Assembly: GCA_905479105.1 (NCBI GenBank)
Contig: CAJQLE010000004.1
Coordinates: 434,001-498,000 of the forward strand
DNA: 64,000 nt
From: an uncultured Flavobacteriales bacterium
Lineage (GTDB): Bacteria > Bacteroidota > Bacteroidia > Flavobacteriales_G > Salibacteraceae
Reading direction: 5' to 3'
Each line of letters opens with the position of its first letter. Within the stretch, counting starts at the first letter, position 1. This document shows positions 8,737 to 16,504 of the stretch, piece by piece. The notes beneath the pieces were generated by a model, which searched no databases, was not told the DNA's origin, and was given only the letters and a program-made list of their open reading frames with translations. The translations under genes were made by a program, and so were the position numbers.

Positions 8737-9621
8737 TCAATACGCTATTTTCAGGATTAATTCTTTTTCGTTTAGTTCAAGAATGTAGAATGATGTGCGC
8801 TGAAATGCCCACTCTTCATCATCAGCTCTTTCAAGCAGATGAGAGGCATAGATTGAAAAATACATGTGAGAAGAAATGGTCTCTTGTCTGTGGTATTCGA
8901 TACTCACTCTGGAATTGGAGTCAGCGGATAGGCTCGTACTTCGCTTAAAACCAAAATCATTTTCAACTTCCCAATACTCGGAATTACGTTGACTTGGAGA
9001 GGAGTGAAGATGGATCGTAGAACCTTTTGTCAATGAGAGAAGAGAACTAGGATCATAATACCATTTGCGCTTGATTAGTTTGTTTGTGGTGGCAACGTGT
9101 TTCTCGCTATCCAATGTGAAGTCTTTGATCTGTTCACTAAAAATAGATTTATAAAAGCTTAAGTCAGGAAGCTCATTTGGACTTTCAGGATTCGCTTTGA
9201 AAGAATTGAATATGGATTGATTTGGATGTATTCGCCATTCCTTTTCCTTAAATTTAGCTATGTAAATGTCGTTTTGAAACCCGGCAATATTGACATCGTG
9301 AGGCGTTTGTTCCAATTCAGTTATAAACGCTCTGATCTTTGAAATCATGGTGTTTGATAATTGCGTCCTCCAACGAGGCACTTTATCAGTACCGCAATAC
9401 AGGTTGTTGCTGCTTACCCCGAAATAGATATTGTTTTTCTTAATGATCTGGAAGTCTCCTTTCAAGAGAATCCCTGCATTCTTATCTTCCAGGAAGCCGT
9501 CAAATGAAATCATCAACGAGATCAAGTCTTGATCATTTACTGTGCCTTCTGAGCTTTGTCCAAAAATGACAAATGGAATTAATGCCAAGAACAAGAGAAT
9601 AGCGGCATGAAGAATTTTCAT
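8737..9621 (-). CDS. Secreted hypothetical protein
   Basis: A 294-residue protein with a clear Sec signal (MKILHAAILLFLALIPFVIFG) and a mature region of mixed alpha/beta character without a motif I recognise. The middle holds a W-Y-Y-D-P-S-S-L-L-S-L stretch and the C-terminus ends in alternating beta-like segments (FYILELNEKELILKI), as in small periplasmic or surface beta proteins. No T9SS sorting domain or lipobox. It is flanked by the sulfotransferase-like gene (55 bp away) on the same strand, so it could be the last gene of that operon. Function not assigned. Confidence 0.6.
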   Translation of the reverse strand: MKILHAAILLFLALIPFVIFGQSSEGTVNDQDLISLMISFDGFLEDKNAGILLKGDFQIIKKNNIYFGVSSNNLYCGTDKVPRWRTQLSNTMISKIRAFITELEQTPHDVNIAGFQNDIYIAKFKEKEWRIHPNQSIFNSFKANPESPNELPDLSFYKSIFSEQIKDFTLDSEKHVATTNKLIKRKWYYDPSSLLSLTKGSTIHLHSSPSQRNSEYWEVENDFGFKRSTSLSADSNSRVSIEYHRQETISSHMYFSIYASHLLERADDEEWAFQRTSFYILELNEKELILKIAY

Positions 9622-9675
9622 TTCAAAGTCAATTTTAGATTACACTCTTTTTAAGACTAATCACAGTTAGCAACT

Positions 9676-10401
9676 TTAAGATTTGATGATTTGCTGGTAG
9701 AGGAGTTGACTGTTTTTAATCAATTCCTTTAAACTCTCTCTCGGTTCTGATTCTTGTTTTTTCATTGGCTTTTGAAAGCTATCAGATTCATGCACTGAAT
9801 GATACCAATGCTTTGCCCAAATACCATCTTCTTTTCTAGCTCCTTTTGGCCAATGCAGCATAGCTTTTGAAAATGGAATTCCCACTGCTTGGCAAAGGTC
9901 ACCCAATCTCTGCTCAGGTCTATCTAATATGTCTTTAGAGTCTACCACATGAAATAGAACGTTTCTTTCTTTGAATGTTTCAATCAACTTCAAATGATCT
10001 TCATAACCTAAATCATTCGCCTTTGGGGACTCAATCACTTTAGAGAATGATTGAATCATTGCTACCGGCTCCCTCGTTAAAATGACATGCTCCATTTCAC
10101 TCAAAAAGTCCAAATTCAAGTCCAACAAATGATGTGTCATGTTCTTGATGAAGAAGATGGGCTTTTCGTCAAACGCTAAAAGATTCTGAATCACTTTTTC
10201 ACCATCACACTCCATGCTGTGCATGATTTCTTCAGCTGATGGATGGTATTCTTTGGCTTTCGTTTTCTTTAGATAGAAGCCGTAGAGTGGCTCATCGATA
10301 ATGGCTGTATCATTCCTGTTTCCAAAGGAATACATCAATGCCGTGCTAATATTCCGTGGCCCAGACCAAAGGCAAATTTTTTTGGTGTTAGCGGAGCTCA
10401 T
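9676..10401 (-). CDS. Sulfotransferase-like P-loop protein
   Basis: A protein of about 241 residues opening with KKICLWSGPRNISTALMYSF, a variant of the 5'-phosphosulfate-binding loop (W-x-x-P-R-S/N-x-S-T) of the sulfotransferase superfamily. LTREPVAMIQSF in the middle corresponds to the 3'-phosphate-binding strand (R-D-P-x-x-x-x-x-S). The superfamily transfers sulfuryl groups from PAPS, but members with this divergent loop are uncharacterised. ATG at 10401 overlaps the end of the aminotransferase gene by 14 bp, so the pair is translationally coupled. The coupling suggests a shared small-molecule pathway, possibly acting on an amino-acid-derived product. Confidence 0.7.
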   Translation of the reverse strand: MSSANTKKICLWSGPRNISTALMYSFGNRNDTAIIDEPLYGFYLKKTKAKEYHPSAEEIMHSMECDGEKVIQNLLAFDEKPIFFIKNMTHHLLDLNLDFLSEMEHVILTREPVAMIQSFSKVIESPKANDLGYEDHLKLIETFKERNVLFHVVDSKDILDRPEQRLGDLCQAVGIPFSKAMLHWPKGARKEDGIWAKHWYHSVHESDSFQKPMKKQESEPRESLKELIKNSQLLYQQIIKS

Positions 10402-11293
10402 TGACAATCAAGTCTTCATAGAATTGTGATAGCTTTTTAGTCATTGTAAAGCTCTTTTCTCCAATGCTTTTTCCATCTATCGTATGCACAGGAGTGAGTC
10501 CTCCAAAGGAGCCCGTCACAAATGCTTCATCTGCTCCATACACATCAAAAAGAGAGAAGTTCTTTTCATAACAAGGAATGCCTTTGTCTTTGCAAACGGC
10601 AATTACTTTTCCTCTAGTTATTCCATTCATGCAGTATTGTCCAGTGGAAGTCCAAACTTCTCCGTTTTTGATTATGAAGAAATTTGTGGCATTGCAGGTT
10701 GCTACAAAACCATGTGGGTCGAGCATGAGTGCTTCATCGGCTCCTGCTTCTATAGCTTGCATCAAGGCTTGCACCTCATGCAATTTGCTATGGCAATTCA
10801 ATCGTGGGTCTAAATAGTCTGGAGCACCTCTTCTAAAAGTAGAGGTGAAGAGGCTGATTCCTTTTTCTTTGGTTTGAACCGAAGCTTTTTTATGCTCGGC
10901 TATAATCACCAAATTCGGTTCAGATATTGTCAGTCTAGGGTCTTGAGAAGGAGTCTTTTTTATTCCTCTCGTCAGCATTACTCTGATATGCACATCATTG
11001 CTCATTTCGTTTATAGCAATAGTGCTCATAATCTTTTCTTCCAATTCCTTTCTGCTGAAGAGTACTGGAATTCCTACAACCTTCGCAGATTGACATAAGC
11101 GATCGCAATGATCTTTGAAAAACACCAAGGTATTATGATGCAAACGAAGACCTTCCCAAACACCATCTCCCACTAAATAACCACTATCAAAAACTGAGAT
11201 TTTAGCTTCTTGGCGAGGGAAGAACTCTCCATTGATGTAAATCTTTACATGCTCATTCCTTGGATCTTCAATGGCATTATGGGTTCCTTGCAT
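10388..11293 (-). CDS. Class IV PLP-dependent aminotransferase (branched-chain/D-amino acid/ADC lyase type)
   Basis: A 301-residue fold-type IV PLP enzyme. The catalytic Lys is K170 in RLNCHSKLHEVQ; upstream FDSGYLVGDGVWEGLR matches the conserved D-x-G-x-x-x-G-D-G-x-F/W-E motif, and GGLTPVHTIDG near the end matches the phosphate-cup T-P-V region. Branched-chain aminotransferase, D-amino acid aminotransferase and aminodeoxychorismate lyase share these features, so the substrate is open. Upstream by 20 bp is an RluA enzyme and downstream, overlapping, a sulfotransferase-like gene. The coupling with the latter makes a dedicated side pathway more likely than housekeeping leucine synthesis. Confidence 0.85.
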   Translation of the reverse strand: MQGTHNAIEDPRNEHVKIYINGEFFPRQEAKISVFDSGYLVGDGVWEGLRLHHNTLVFFKDHCDRLCQSAKVVGIPVLFSRKELEEKIMSTIAINEMSNDVHIRVMLTRGIKKTPSQDPRLTISEPNLVIIAEHKKASVQTKEKGISLFTSTFRRGAPDYLDPRLNCHSKLHEVQALMQAIEAGADEALMLDPHGFVATCNATNFFIIKNGEVWTSTGQYCMNGITRGKVIAVCKDKGIPCYEKNFSLFDVYGADEAFVTGSFGGLTPVHTIDGKSIGEKSFTMTKKLSQFYEDLIVNELR

Positions 11294-11313
11294 ATTGATT
11301 CTTTTAGCTTAGG

Positions 11314-12003
11314 TTATAATGATTCTAACTTTATCGAACTCAATTTAAATTTCCAAAAATCGTTTTTTGGCAATGGTGCTTCGAAGGTTTGGAGCTCTTG
11401 AGAATCAGGAATTTGATACGTCAACTTCCAAGCATGAAGGGCAATAGTCAAAGGGAAATACTCTTGATCTGAGCCATATTTTTCATCTCCAATAATAGGA
11501 AGGTCAATATGTGCTAATTGGGCTCTTATTTGATGAAATCGACCGGTTGTTGGTTTTAACTCTAGGAGATAACCAAAATCGTTTTGGTCAATAACGCGAT
11601 AGGAAAGAGTGCCTTCCTGTGAGTCTTTTGTTTTTGATTGGATAATATCTGCTCTTTTATCAAGGTTGTTTTTTACTAAAAAATTAGTGAGGGTTTCCTT
11701 GTTTTTTGGTGGTTTATTTTTGACAATAGCCAAATACGTTTTTTGAACTTTTCGCTTGCTGAACAGATCATTGAACGCAACAAGTACGCTCTTTTTTTTG
11801 GCGAAAATTAATACTCCACTGGTGACTCGGTCCAACCTATGTATTACTCCGATATAAGGTATTTGTTTGTTTTTTAATAAATGCTTAGTCACTTGATCTT
11901 CAGCGGTTAAATCTTCATAAGGACTTTTCTCGCTTATGAGGCCAGCCATTTTGTTTATGACTATATAAGCATTGTTTTCATGAATTATTTCAAGTTCTGG
12001 CAT
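11314..12003 (-). CDS. RluA-family RNA pseudouridine synthase
   Basis: A 229-residue enzyme with the RluA signature GVIHRLDRVTSGVLIFAKK; the Asp of HRLD (D58) is the catalytic nucleophile. GRFHQIRAQLAHIDLPIIGD follows, the RxHQIRxH motif II region typical of the family. It isomerises uridine to pseudouridine in rRNA or tRNA in the cytoplasm; target positions cannot be read from sequence. There is no N-terminal S4 domain, so it is of the short type. First gene of a probable operon with the aminotransferase and the sulfotransferase-like protein. Confidence 0.9.
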   Translation of the reverse strand: MPELEIIHENNAYIVINKMAGLISEKSPYEDLTAEDQVTKHLLKNKQIPYIGVIHRLDRVTSGVLIFAKKKSVLVAFNDLFSKRKVQKTYLAIVKNKPPKNKETLTNFLVKNNLDKRADIIQSKTKDSQEGTLSYRVIDQNDFGYLLELKPTTGRFHQIRAQLAHIDLPIIGDEKYGSDQEYFPLTIALHAWKLTYQIPDSQELQTFEAPLPKNDFWKFKLSSIKLESL

Positions 12004-12179
12004 GGGCAGTGATATCTTTCAAAGATCAAAATAGTATTGGAGAATAGATGCCTATTTGTGTTGGCATCTGCATTTTCTTTATTGTATTCTTTATCCTTTC
12101 GAAGGTTCAATAAACTAAAAGCAACATTCGATTAATCCTAAATAAATCAACCAAGAAGTTATCTGGTTTGAAATCAGTA

Positions 12180-12653
12180 TTAATTCGCCTTGTCTAGGAT
12201 TAAACCTATTTCCATTGCAAAGTTTAATGGGTCAATGGGCATATTGTGCTCTATCATGTAGATATAAGTGCCCTTTTCTTCATATTCTTTATTCGCCTCC
12301 ACTAAATGCTCGCTGTCCCAAATATCGTAACCAGGTTCTCCAATATATTCACCTTTATCATCTCGAACTTTTAATTCATATTCATAGACAGACTCCTTGC
12401 CACTAGGACTTGTTTCGGTAACCATAACTTTTGCTACTTCAAATTGATAACCGTTTGCATAGCGAAAGGATAAACTCAAATTATAAGGTGAATCGATACT
12501 ATCGATGGGTACTAGAAACTCTCGACTATCCTGCTTCAACCACTCTATCTCTGGAGATAATTCTTGATGTTCGATGTAAACGCGCCCTTCGGGTTGACAC
12601 GCAATGAGGCCTATTGCTATTGTTAGCATTGAAAGTATTAGATTCTTTTTCAT
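12180..12653 (-). CDS. GldH-like gliding motility lipoprotein
   Basis: A 157-residue lipoprotein (signal MKKNLILSMLTIAIGLIAC, lipobox Cys 19). The body follows the GldH plan: an N-terminal beta region with NLSLSFRYANGYQF, a central D-x-W-D element (GYDIWDSEH) and a C-terminal YIYMIEHNMPIDPLNF-AMEIGLILDK end, where GldH proteins carry an I-E-x-N-M-R-x-x-x-L-x-x-x-M-x-x-G-x-x-x-E-K motif. GldH is needed for gliding and contributes to type IX secretion in Flavobacterium. Assigned by eye only; a general immunoglobulin-like lipoprotein is the alternative. The presence of SprB-type and T9SS cargo proteins nearby fits. Confidence 0.65.
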   Translation of the reverse strand: MKKNLILSMLTIAIGLIACQPEGRVYIEHQELSPEIEWLKQDSREFLVPIDSIDSPYNLSLSFRYANGYQFEVAKVMVTETSPSGKESVYEYELKVRDDKGEYIGEPGYDIWDSEHLVEANKEYEEKGTYIYMIEHNMPIDPLNFAMEIGLILDKAN

Positions 12654-12741
12654 GGATTAAGTTTGTTTTTCAAGTTAAGGAAAACCATTAAGCTAAGCGC
12701 TTATTAATTGCAATCGCTTAATCGTTTATGAATAAGATGAA

Positions 12742-13398
12742 ATGAAGGGATTTAAGAAGCCGTGGCCAACGAGAGATGCTATGGAGCAGATTTATAAGGA
12801 GAAACTTTGGGGCGGATCTGCATCTGATTTTTATTCCGGTGATGGATCGCATCATCCTGAGATCGTAAATCCTTATGTAGACATTGTAGGTTCATTCCTG
12901 AAGTCATTTGAAAGCCCTCTTAATATTTGTGACTTAGGTTGTGGTGATTTTAATGTTGGAAAAGAATTGGTGAAGTATGCCAATAAGTATGTTGCGATAG
13001 ATATCGTATCAGACCTCATAGATCGCAATAAAGAAAAGTTTCAAGAAGATAATCTAGAATTTCATTGTTTGGATATTGCAGTGGATGATTTGCCTTCTGG
13101 AGATTGTGCTTTATTAAGGCAAGTGCTTCAACATTTATCAAATTCTGAAGTGCAAAGCACACTGAGTAAGTTAACCGCCTTTAAGTATGTTGTACTAACC
13201 GAACATATCCCTAAAGGAGCTTTCATACCTAACAAAGAGATCATTTCAGGACAGGGAATTAGACTAAAAAAACAAAGTGGTTTAAACCTATTAGTTCCAC
13301 CTTTTAATTTTAAGGTAATAGAAGAAAAGCTGTTGGTGTCTCATGCTTTAGATGATGGGAAAGGGCTTGTAGTCACTACACTCTATACGTTGTTCTAA
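12742..13398 (+). CDS. Class I SAM-dependent methyltransferase
   Basis: A 218-residue cytosolic methyltransferase with motif I NICDLGCGDFNVGKEL (residues about 58-73), an acidic residue ending strand 2 (VAIDIVSD), and a motif IV-like CALLRQVLQHLSN. The N-terminal segment (WPTRDAMEQIYKEKLWGG) is an accessory cap seen in several bacterial small-molecule methyltransferases. The substrate is unknown. It is divergent from the GldH-like gene and stands alone. Function beyond methyl transfer from SAM is not deducible. Confidence 0.75.
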   Translation: MKGFKKPWPTRDAMEQIYKEKLWGGSASDFYSGDGSHHPEIVNPYVDIVGSFLKSFESPLNICDLGCGDFNVGKELVKYANKYVAIDIVSDLIDRNKEKFQEDNLEFHCLDIAVDDLPSGDCALLRQVLQHLSNSEVQSTLSKLTAFKYVVLTEHIPKGAFIPNKEIISGQGIRLKKQSGLNLLVPPFNFKVIEEKLLVSHALDDGKGLVVTTLYTLF

Positions 13399-13524
13399 AC
13401 GGTATTTATTTTGTCCACTTACGATTGAAGTTGAGTAGGGTTGAGGCCTCTCTTGATCTAAAAATTGGTCATATTTGAAGCCGACTTAAATACTTCAATC
13501 CAAAGTGTTATCCAATATACATCC

Positions 13525-13932
13525 ATGGAAGAACTTACACTAACTACACCAGCACTCTTGTTTTCGGCTATATCCCTCATCATGCTGGCTTATACCAATC
13601 GTTTTTTGGCCTACGCGGCAGTTATTAGAAACCTGAAAGACAAGTATTTGGAGAAAATGGATGATTCCCTGATCGAGCAGATTAAGAATCTGAGATTGAG
13701 GTTGAATTTAACACGCTACATGCAAATTTTTGGGATTACCAGTTTATTGCTTTGCGTACTAACCATGTTTTTAATCTATGTAGATTTCCATGTATTGGCT
13801 GTTTGGGTATTTGGTGCAGCCTTGTTACTCTTGATTCTTTCTTTAGCGCTGTTAATCAAAGAAATACAAATTTCAATTTATGCATTGAGTCTCCATTTAA
13901 GGGATATTGAAGAGCACTTAAAAGAGAAGTAA
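13525..13932 (+). CDS. DUF2721-family membrane protein
   Basis: A 135-residue protein with three hydrophobic segments: TPALLFSAISLIMLAYTNRF, then IFGITSLLLCVLTMFLIYVD and VWVFGAALLLLILSLALL. A charged loop with RNLKDKYLEK follows the first segment, and the protein ends in an amphipathic helix (DIEEHLKEK). This arrangement is that of DUF2721, small integral proteins of unknown role often next to envelope genes. ATG at 13525 is preferred; earlier in-frame codons would add a polar leader. It is the last clearly chromosomal gene before the integrase relics. Confidence 0.7.
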   Translation: MEELTLTTPALLFSAISLIMLAYTNRFLAYAAVIRNLKDKYLEKMDDSLIEQIKNLRLRLNLTRYMQIFGITSLLLCVLTMFLIYVDFHVLAVWVFGAALLLLILSLALLIKEIQISIYALSLHLRDIEEHLKEK

Positions 13933-13973
13933 ATAAGTGCTTTTGAATAAAATTCTTGAGGCCATCTGTGTAG

Positions 13974-14116
13974 CTGATTGACACCAATCAGACTCTATAC
14001 TCTTTTAGACACTCAGGGGCGATAGAAATCTACAAGCGCACAGGCTCATTAGTGAAGCTACAGAAGGTGATGAGTCACTCAAGTCTGAATGTTCCTTAAC
14101 TTATTTAAGGGATTAG
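13974..14116 (+). pseudogene. Tyrosine recombinase (integrase) 3' end, relic copy A
   Basis: Frame starting just after a stop reads LIDTNQTLYSFRHSGAIEIY, then KRTGSLVKLQKVMSHSSLNV. This is the C-terminal catalytic region of tyrosine recombinases: the Y-S-x-R-H-x-x-A box with the second catalytic Arg, then the L-G-H-S-S element. A one-base deletion after NV shifts the frame; in the next frame SLTYLRD-stop follows, including the expected catalytic Tyr. No N-terminal half exists upstream. It is homologous to the two later relics at 14688 and 15882. Confidence 0.75.
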
Positions 14117-14172
14117 AATTAAGTGCCAAAAGAAATCTTATATTTTCGTGCGTATTACGAATAACTAAAAAA

Positions 14173-14586
14173 ATGAAAATCAAAATCAAAACAATTTTTG
14201 TAGTAGTAGCAATACTGACAACTCTACAGATGCTTCCTTTAGCGATATCGTTGCTTAATGCTGATTTTAAAGCTATGTTACTTGCAGATATTTTTGGAGA
14301 AAATCCATCAGCTGATACCGTAAAATTCTTTGGTAATTTCGCAATGGTAGTTGGGACGCTAGTCATTGGTTTAATATTTTTATTGATTGGCTCTATGTCC
14401 TTCAAGGATGAGGCAACACTTAGAAGGTTGTCTTTTTTGTATAGTATTGTTTGGGGATTCTTCTGTATTCCAGATTTAATTTCTTTTATCACAAATGACG
14501 GAATGGCTGCGCCATTACCAGTTGTGATTATGGGAGTTGTCTCATTCGGACTTCTTCTTTATGGTTCAAAAAAAGGGACTGCTTAA
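14173..14586 (+). CDS. Small membrane protein of unknown function
   Basis: A 137-residue protein with four hydrophobic segments (about residues 5-25, 50-75, 85-105, 115-133), the first after a short basic start MKIKIKTIFVVVAI. I do not recognise a family. The ATG at 14173 is chosen since an earlier in-frame ATG (14089) lies inside the integrase relic and would add a non-hydrophobic leader. It is bracketed by integrase relics A and B and followed by its own terminator, so it looks like cargo of a former mobile element. Confidence 0.6.
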   Translation: MKIKIKTIFVVVAILTTLQMLPLAISLLNADFKAMLLADIFGENPSADTVKFFGNFAMVVGTLVIGLIFLLIGSMSFKDEATLRRLSFLYSIVWGFFCIPDLISFITNDGMAAPLPVVIMGVVSFGLLLYGSKKGTA

Positions 14587-14641
14587 AAGCTTATAACGCC
14601 CCCAATCAGGCGGGTTAGTACAGTTATCACTATTGAATATG

Positions 14642-14671
14642 AAGCATCTTCTTCGGAAGGGGCTTTTTTGT
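14642..14671 (+). terminator. Terminator with TTCG tetraloop
   Basis: GAAGCATCTTC-TTCG-GAAGGGGCTTTTTT forms a stem of about 9-10 bp with one mismatch and a G-T pair, capped by a TTCG loop and followed by six T. It follows the small membrane protein gene. Confidence 0.75.
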
Positions 14672-14687
14672 TTCCATATAGCAGGTA

Positions 14688-14771
14688 ATGGACGATATGA
14701 AAGTATCCCTAACCTACTTAAGGGGCTTAGAGGTAGCTGAATTAACCGAAGAGGATATGCCTAAGGTTTAG
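14688..14771 (+). pseudogene. Tyrosine recombinase 3' end, relic copy B
   Basis: A 27-codon open stretch, MDDMKVSLTYLRGLEVAELT followed by EEDMPKV and a stop. It is nearly identical in protein to the last residues of relic C (SLTYLRGLEVAELT, then EDDMPKV), including the catalytic Tyr context T-Y-L-R. The sequence upstream of 14688 is unrelated to the other copies, so homology begins abruptly. Confidence 0.7.
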
Positions 14772-15027
14772 ACAAACTCATTTTCACCTAAAATGCACCA
14801 TTTTCACCTCTTTTTGACCGTTTTCAGAGATTTTTGGCTCAAAAACACTCAAAAAACGTCCATTATCTCTCAAAATAAACAAAACCCTAAAACCTAAACC
14901 CTCAAATCACCTCGGGGGTGTGTGATTCTAAATCGGTTTCCAGTTTTCGATACGGTTTCCAGGGTATAGTATTACCCTATATGCCTAAGTATAGCATCGT
15001 CTTTATAATGCTCTGGTATCACACCAG
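14772..15027. other. Non-coding stretch with several short repeats
   Basis: No gene is seen. The stretch holds repeated TTTTCACCT (14780-14811), an ACCCTAAAACCTAAACCCT run, two direct copies of CGGTTTCCAG (14934-14943 and 14953-14962) and an inverted repeat GGGTA...TACCC (14962-14977). Such clusters are common around element ends, but no specific site is identified. Confidence 0.5.
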
Positions 15028-15723
15028 TTATTCGAAAATTACTTTTAAACTTGTTGTGATGTTTTGATTTGCATCTTTTGCATGAGGGTTTCGTGAGTAT
15101 CTCCATTCACTTGCATACTCAACTTCTACAAAAAATGTAGCAGTATCTCCTTTTAATTCTCCTAAATTGAAAATATTAAAAGTTGGATGTGTATTATATC
15201 TAGAGTAAACCCCAAATAAAGTACTAGAATAAGGACAATCCATACAAGTGTTTGGAGTGATTTCATATCCCACTAGATTCGTTACACTTTCACCATTTAA
15301 AATTAACCCATTAATCGAATACGTTGTATCCCCAATAGGTAGAGGGGTATTCATACTAGGTGTGCTATACCAACTCAAAATCCCATACATAGGGGTTGTA
15401 AATGAAATAGTATCAAAAGTTACCCAATAATCTGAATCTAATGTAACGCTTATATCAGGGATATCATTTATATGGTAAAAATCATAAGGTTCTTCTAATT
15501 CACCTATAATTTGAAAATATGACATTCCTCCTGTATAAACATGCCAATAACCCTCATCATCTAGATAGGCATCTGGTTGTTGTTGAGGATTAATTCCAAA
15601 ACTAGCATCACACCCCCCAGGACAAGCTGTATTAGGAGTATCTTCATAAGGGTCATATTTTTCACAACTTGCAAGGGCAAGAAATAGTAATGAAGCCCAA
15701 AACAACCTAACTATATCTTTCAT
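15028..15723 (-). CDS. Hypothetical lipoprotein, possible island cargo
   Basis: A 231-residue lipoprotein (signal MKDIVRLFWASLLFLALASC, Cys 20) with a Cys-rich segment after the anchor (TACPGGCDASFG) and a pair NTCMDCPYSS in the C-terminal third, followed by beta-rich sequence ending TTSLKVIFE. No family is recognised. ATG at 15723 places the lipobox correctly; an upstream ATG (15765) would add 14 residues. It sits between integrase relics B and C on the opposite strand, suggesting acquisition with a mobile element. Confidence 0.65.
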   Translation of the reverse strand: MKDIVRLFWASLLFLALASCEKYDPYEDTPNTACPGGCDASFGINPQQQPDAYLDDEGYWHVYTGGMSYFQIIGELEEPYDFYHINDIPDISVTLDSDYWVTFDTISFTTPMYGILSWYSTPSMNTPLPIGDTTYSINGLILNGESVTNLVGYEITPNTCMDCPYSSTLFGVYSRYNTHPTFNIFNLGELKGDTATFFVEVEYASEWRYSRNPHAKDANQNITTSLKVIFE

Positions 15724-15881
15724 CTTTTTATTTATTAAAAGCTTTATAAATTTCGTTAATATCAAAAGAAATAGTTGGTAGCTGTCTAATCAAGTCGCAT
15801 CTTTTTCTCGATGTCCTCAATACATATTCTTACTTAGAAAGTACTTTGAGAAAGGTATAGTTTTAATGGTTATGAAAAACA

Positions 15882-16011
15882 TATAAGCGTACAGGCTCAA
15901 TAGTGAAGCTACAGAAGGTTATGGGGTCATTCAAGCCTGAATGTGTCCTTAACTTACTTAAGGGGCTTAGAGGTAGCTGAATTAACCGAGGATGATATGC
16001 CTAAGGTCTGA
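15882..16011 (+). pseudogene. Tyrosine recombinase 3' end, relic copy C
   Basis: Reads YKRTGSIVKLQKVMG, then after removing one extra G in a run of four, HSSLNVSLTYLRGLEVAELT and EDDMPKV-stop. It is highly similar to relic A over KRTGS(L/I)VKLQKVM(S/G)HSSLNV and to relic B over its last 23 residues. So it bridges the two shorter copies and defines the end of the ancestral integrase. The frameshift and lack of upstream domain make it non-functional. Confidence 0.75.
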
Positions 16012-16030
16012 GGCTTTTGTTTGTTTGTAA

Positions 16031-16465
16031 TTAGGCCCTGTAATTAGATGAGCCAAAAGCTTCGCCATTCCCTGTTTGACAATATTGTCTTAGACTTTCA
16101 AGATATTTAGCTGAACTATAATTCATATTAGCGTAGGAATCGTCCATGTCACTAAAACCCTCATAAGTGTAACGAACCCTTGTTTTCCCATCGTTTTCAT
16201 CTAAGTCATATTTCATGATGTGTCCAACATTATCAAATTTAGACTCTACAACTTCGAGATGAACCGATTCGTTGTGGGTTAAGCTAATGACCTTGAACTT
16301 AAATTCCGCAAAATTTATAAATTCAATAGCTATAATTTCATCTAAGTTAAACTCACCACTCACTGAAGTGGTATACCATTTTGAAAGTTTATCTGCCTCA
16401 GTTAATGCCTGAAAGACTTCTTCTTTTGGGGAATTAATGTGCATCAGAAGTTTTATTGGAATCAT
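16031..16465 (-). CDS. SRPBCC/AHSA1-type domain protein
   Basis: A 144-residue protein beginning IPIKLLMHINSPKEEVFQAL, then ADKLSKWYTTSVSGEF, the strand-helix-strand opening of AHSA1-like START-superfamily proteins (V-x-A-P-x-x-V-x-x-A-L-x-x-x-x-x-L-x-x-W). Family members bind hydrophobic ligands or assist Hsp90; most bacterial ones have no known ligand. The cavity-lining C-terminal helix is represented by SSAKYLESLRQYC. It starts about 20 bp past integrase relic C on the opposite strand and ends close to it, so it may be island cargo. Confidence 0.7.
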   Translation of the reverse strand: MIPIKLLMHINSPKEEVFQALTEADKLSKWYTTSVSGEFNLDEIIAIEFINFAEFKFKVISLTHNESVHLEVVESKFDNVGHIMKYDLDENDGKTRVRYTYEGFSDMDDSYANMNYSSAKYLESLRQYCQTGNGEAFGSSNYRA

Positions 16466-16504
16466 ATGATTTGTGTTGATTAAAAAATAAAAATATAAAA
16501 TACT

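Noticed and set aside
12215-12406. Plus-strand open frame opposite the GldH-like gene
   Set aside because: Shadow of a well-supported lipoprotein gene with a signal peptide.
14089-14172. Upstream in-frame ATG that would lengthen the small membrane protein
   Set aside because: It lies inside integrase relic A and the extra residues are that relic read in another frame; the ATG at 14173 directly precedes the first membrane segment.
14883-14905. Telomere-like CCCTAAA run
   Set aside because: Only two or three imperfect copies in an internal chromosomal location; coincidence is more likely.
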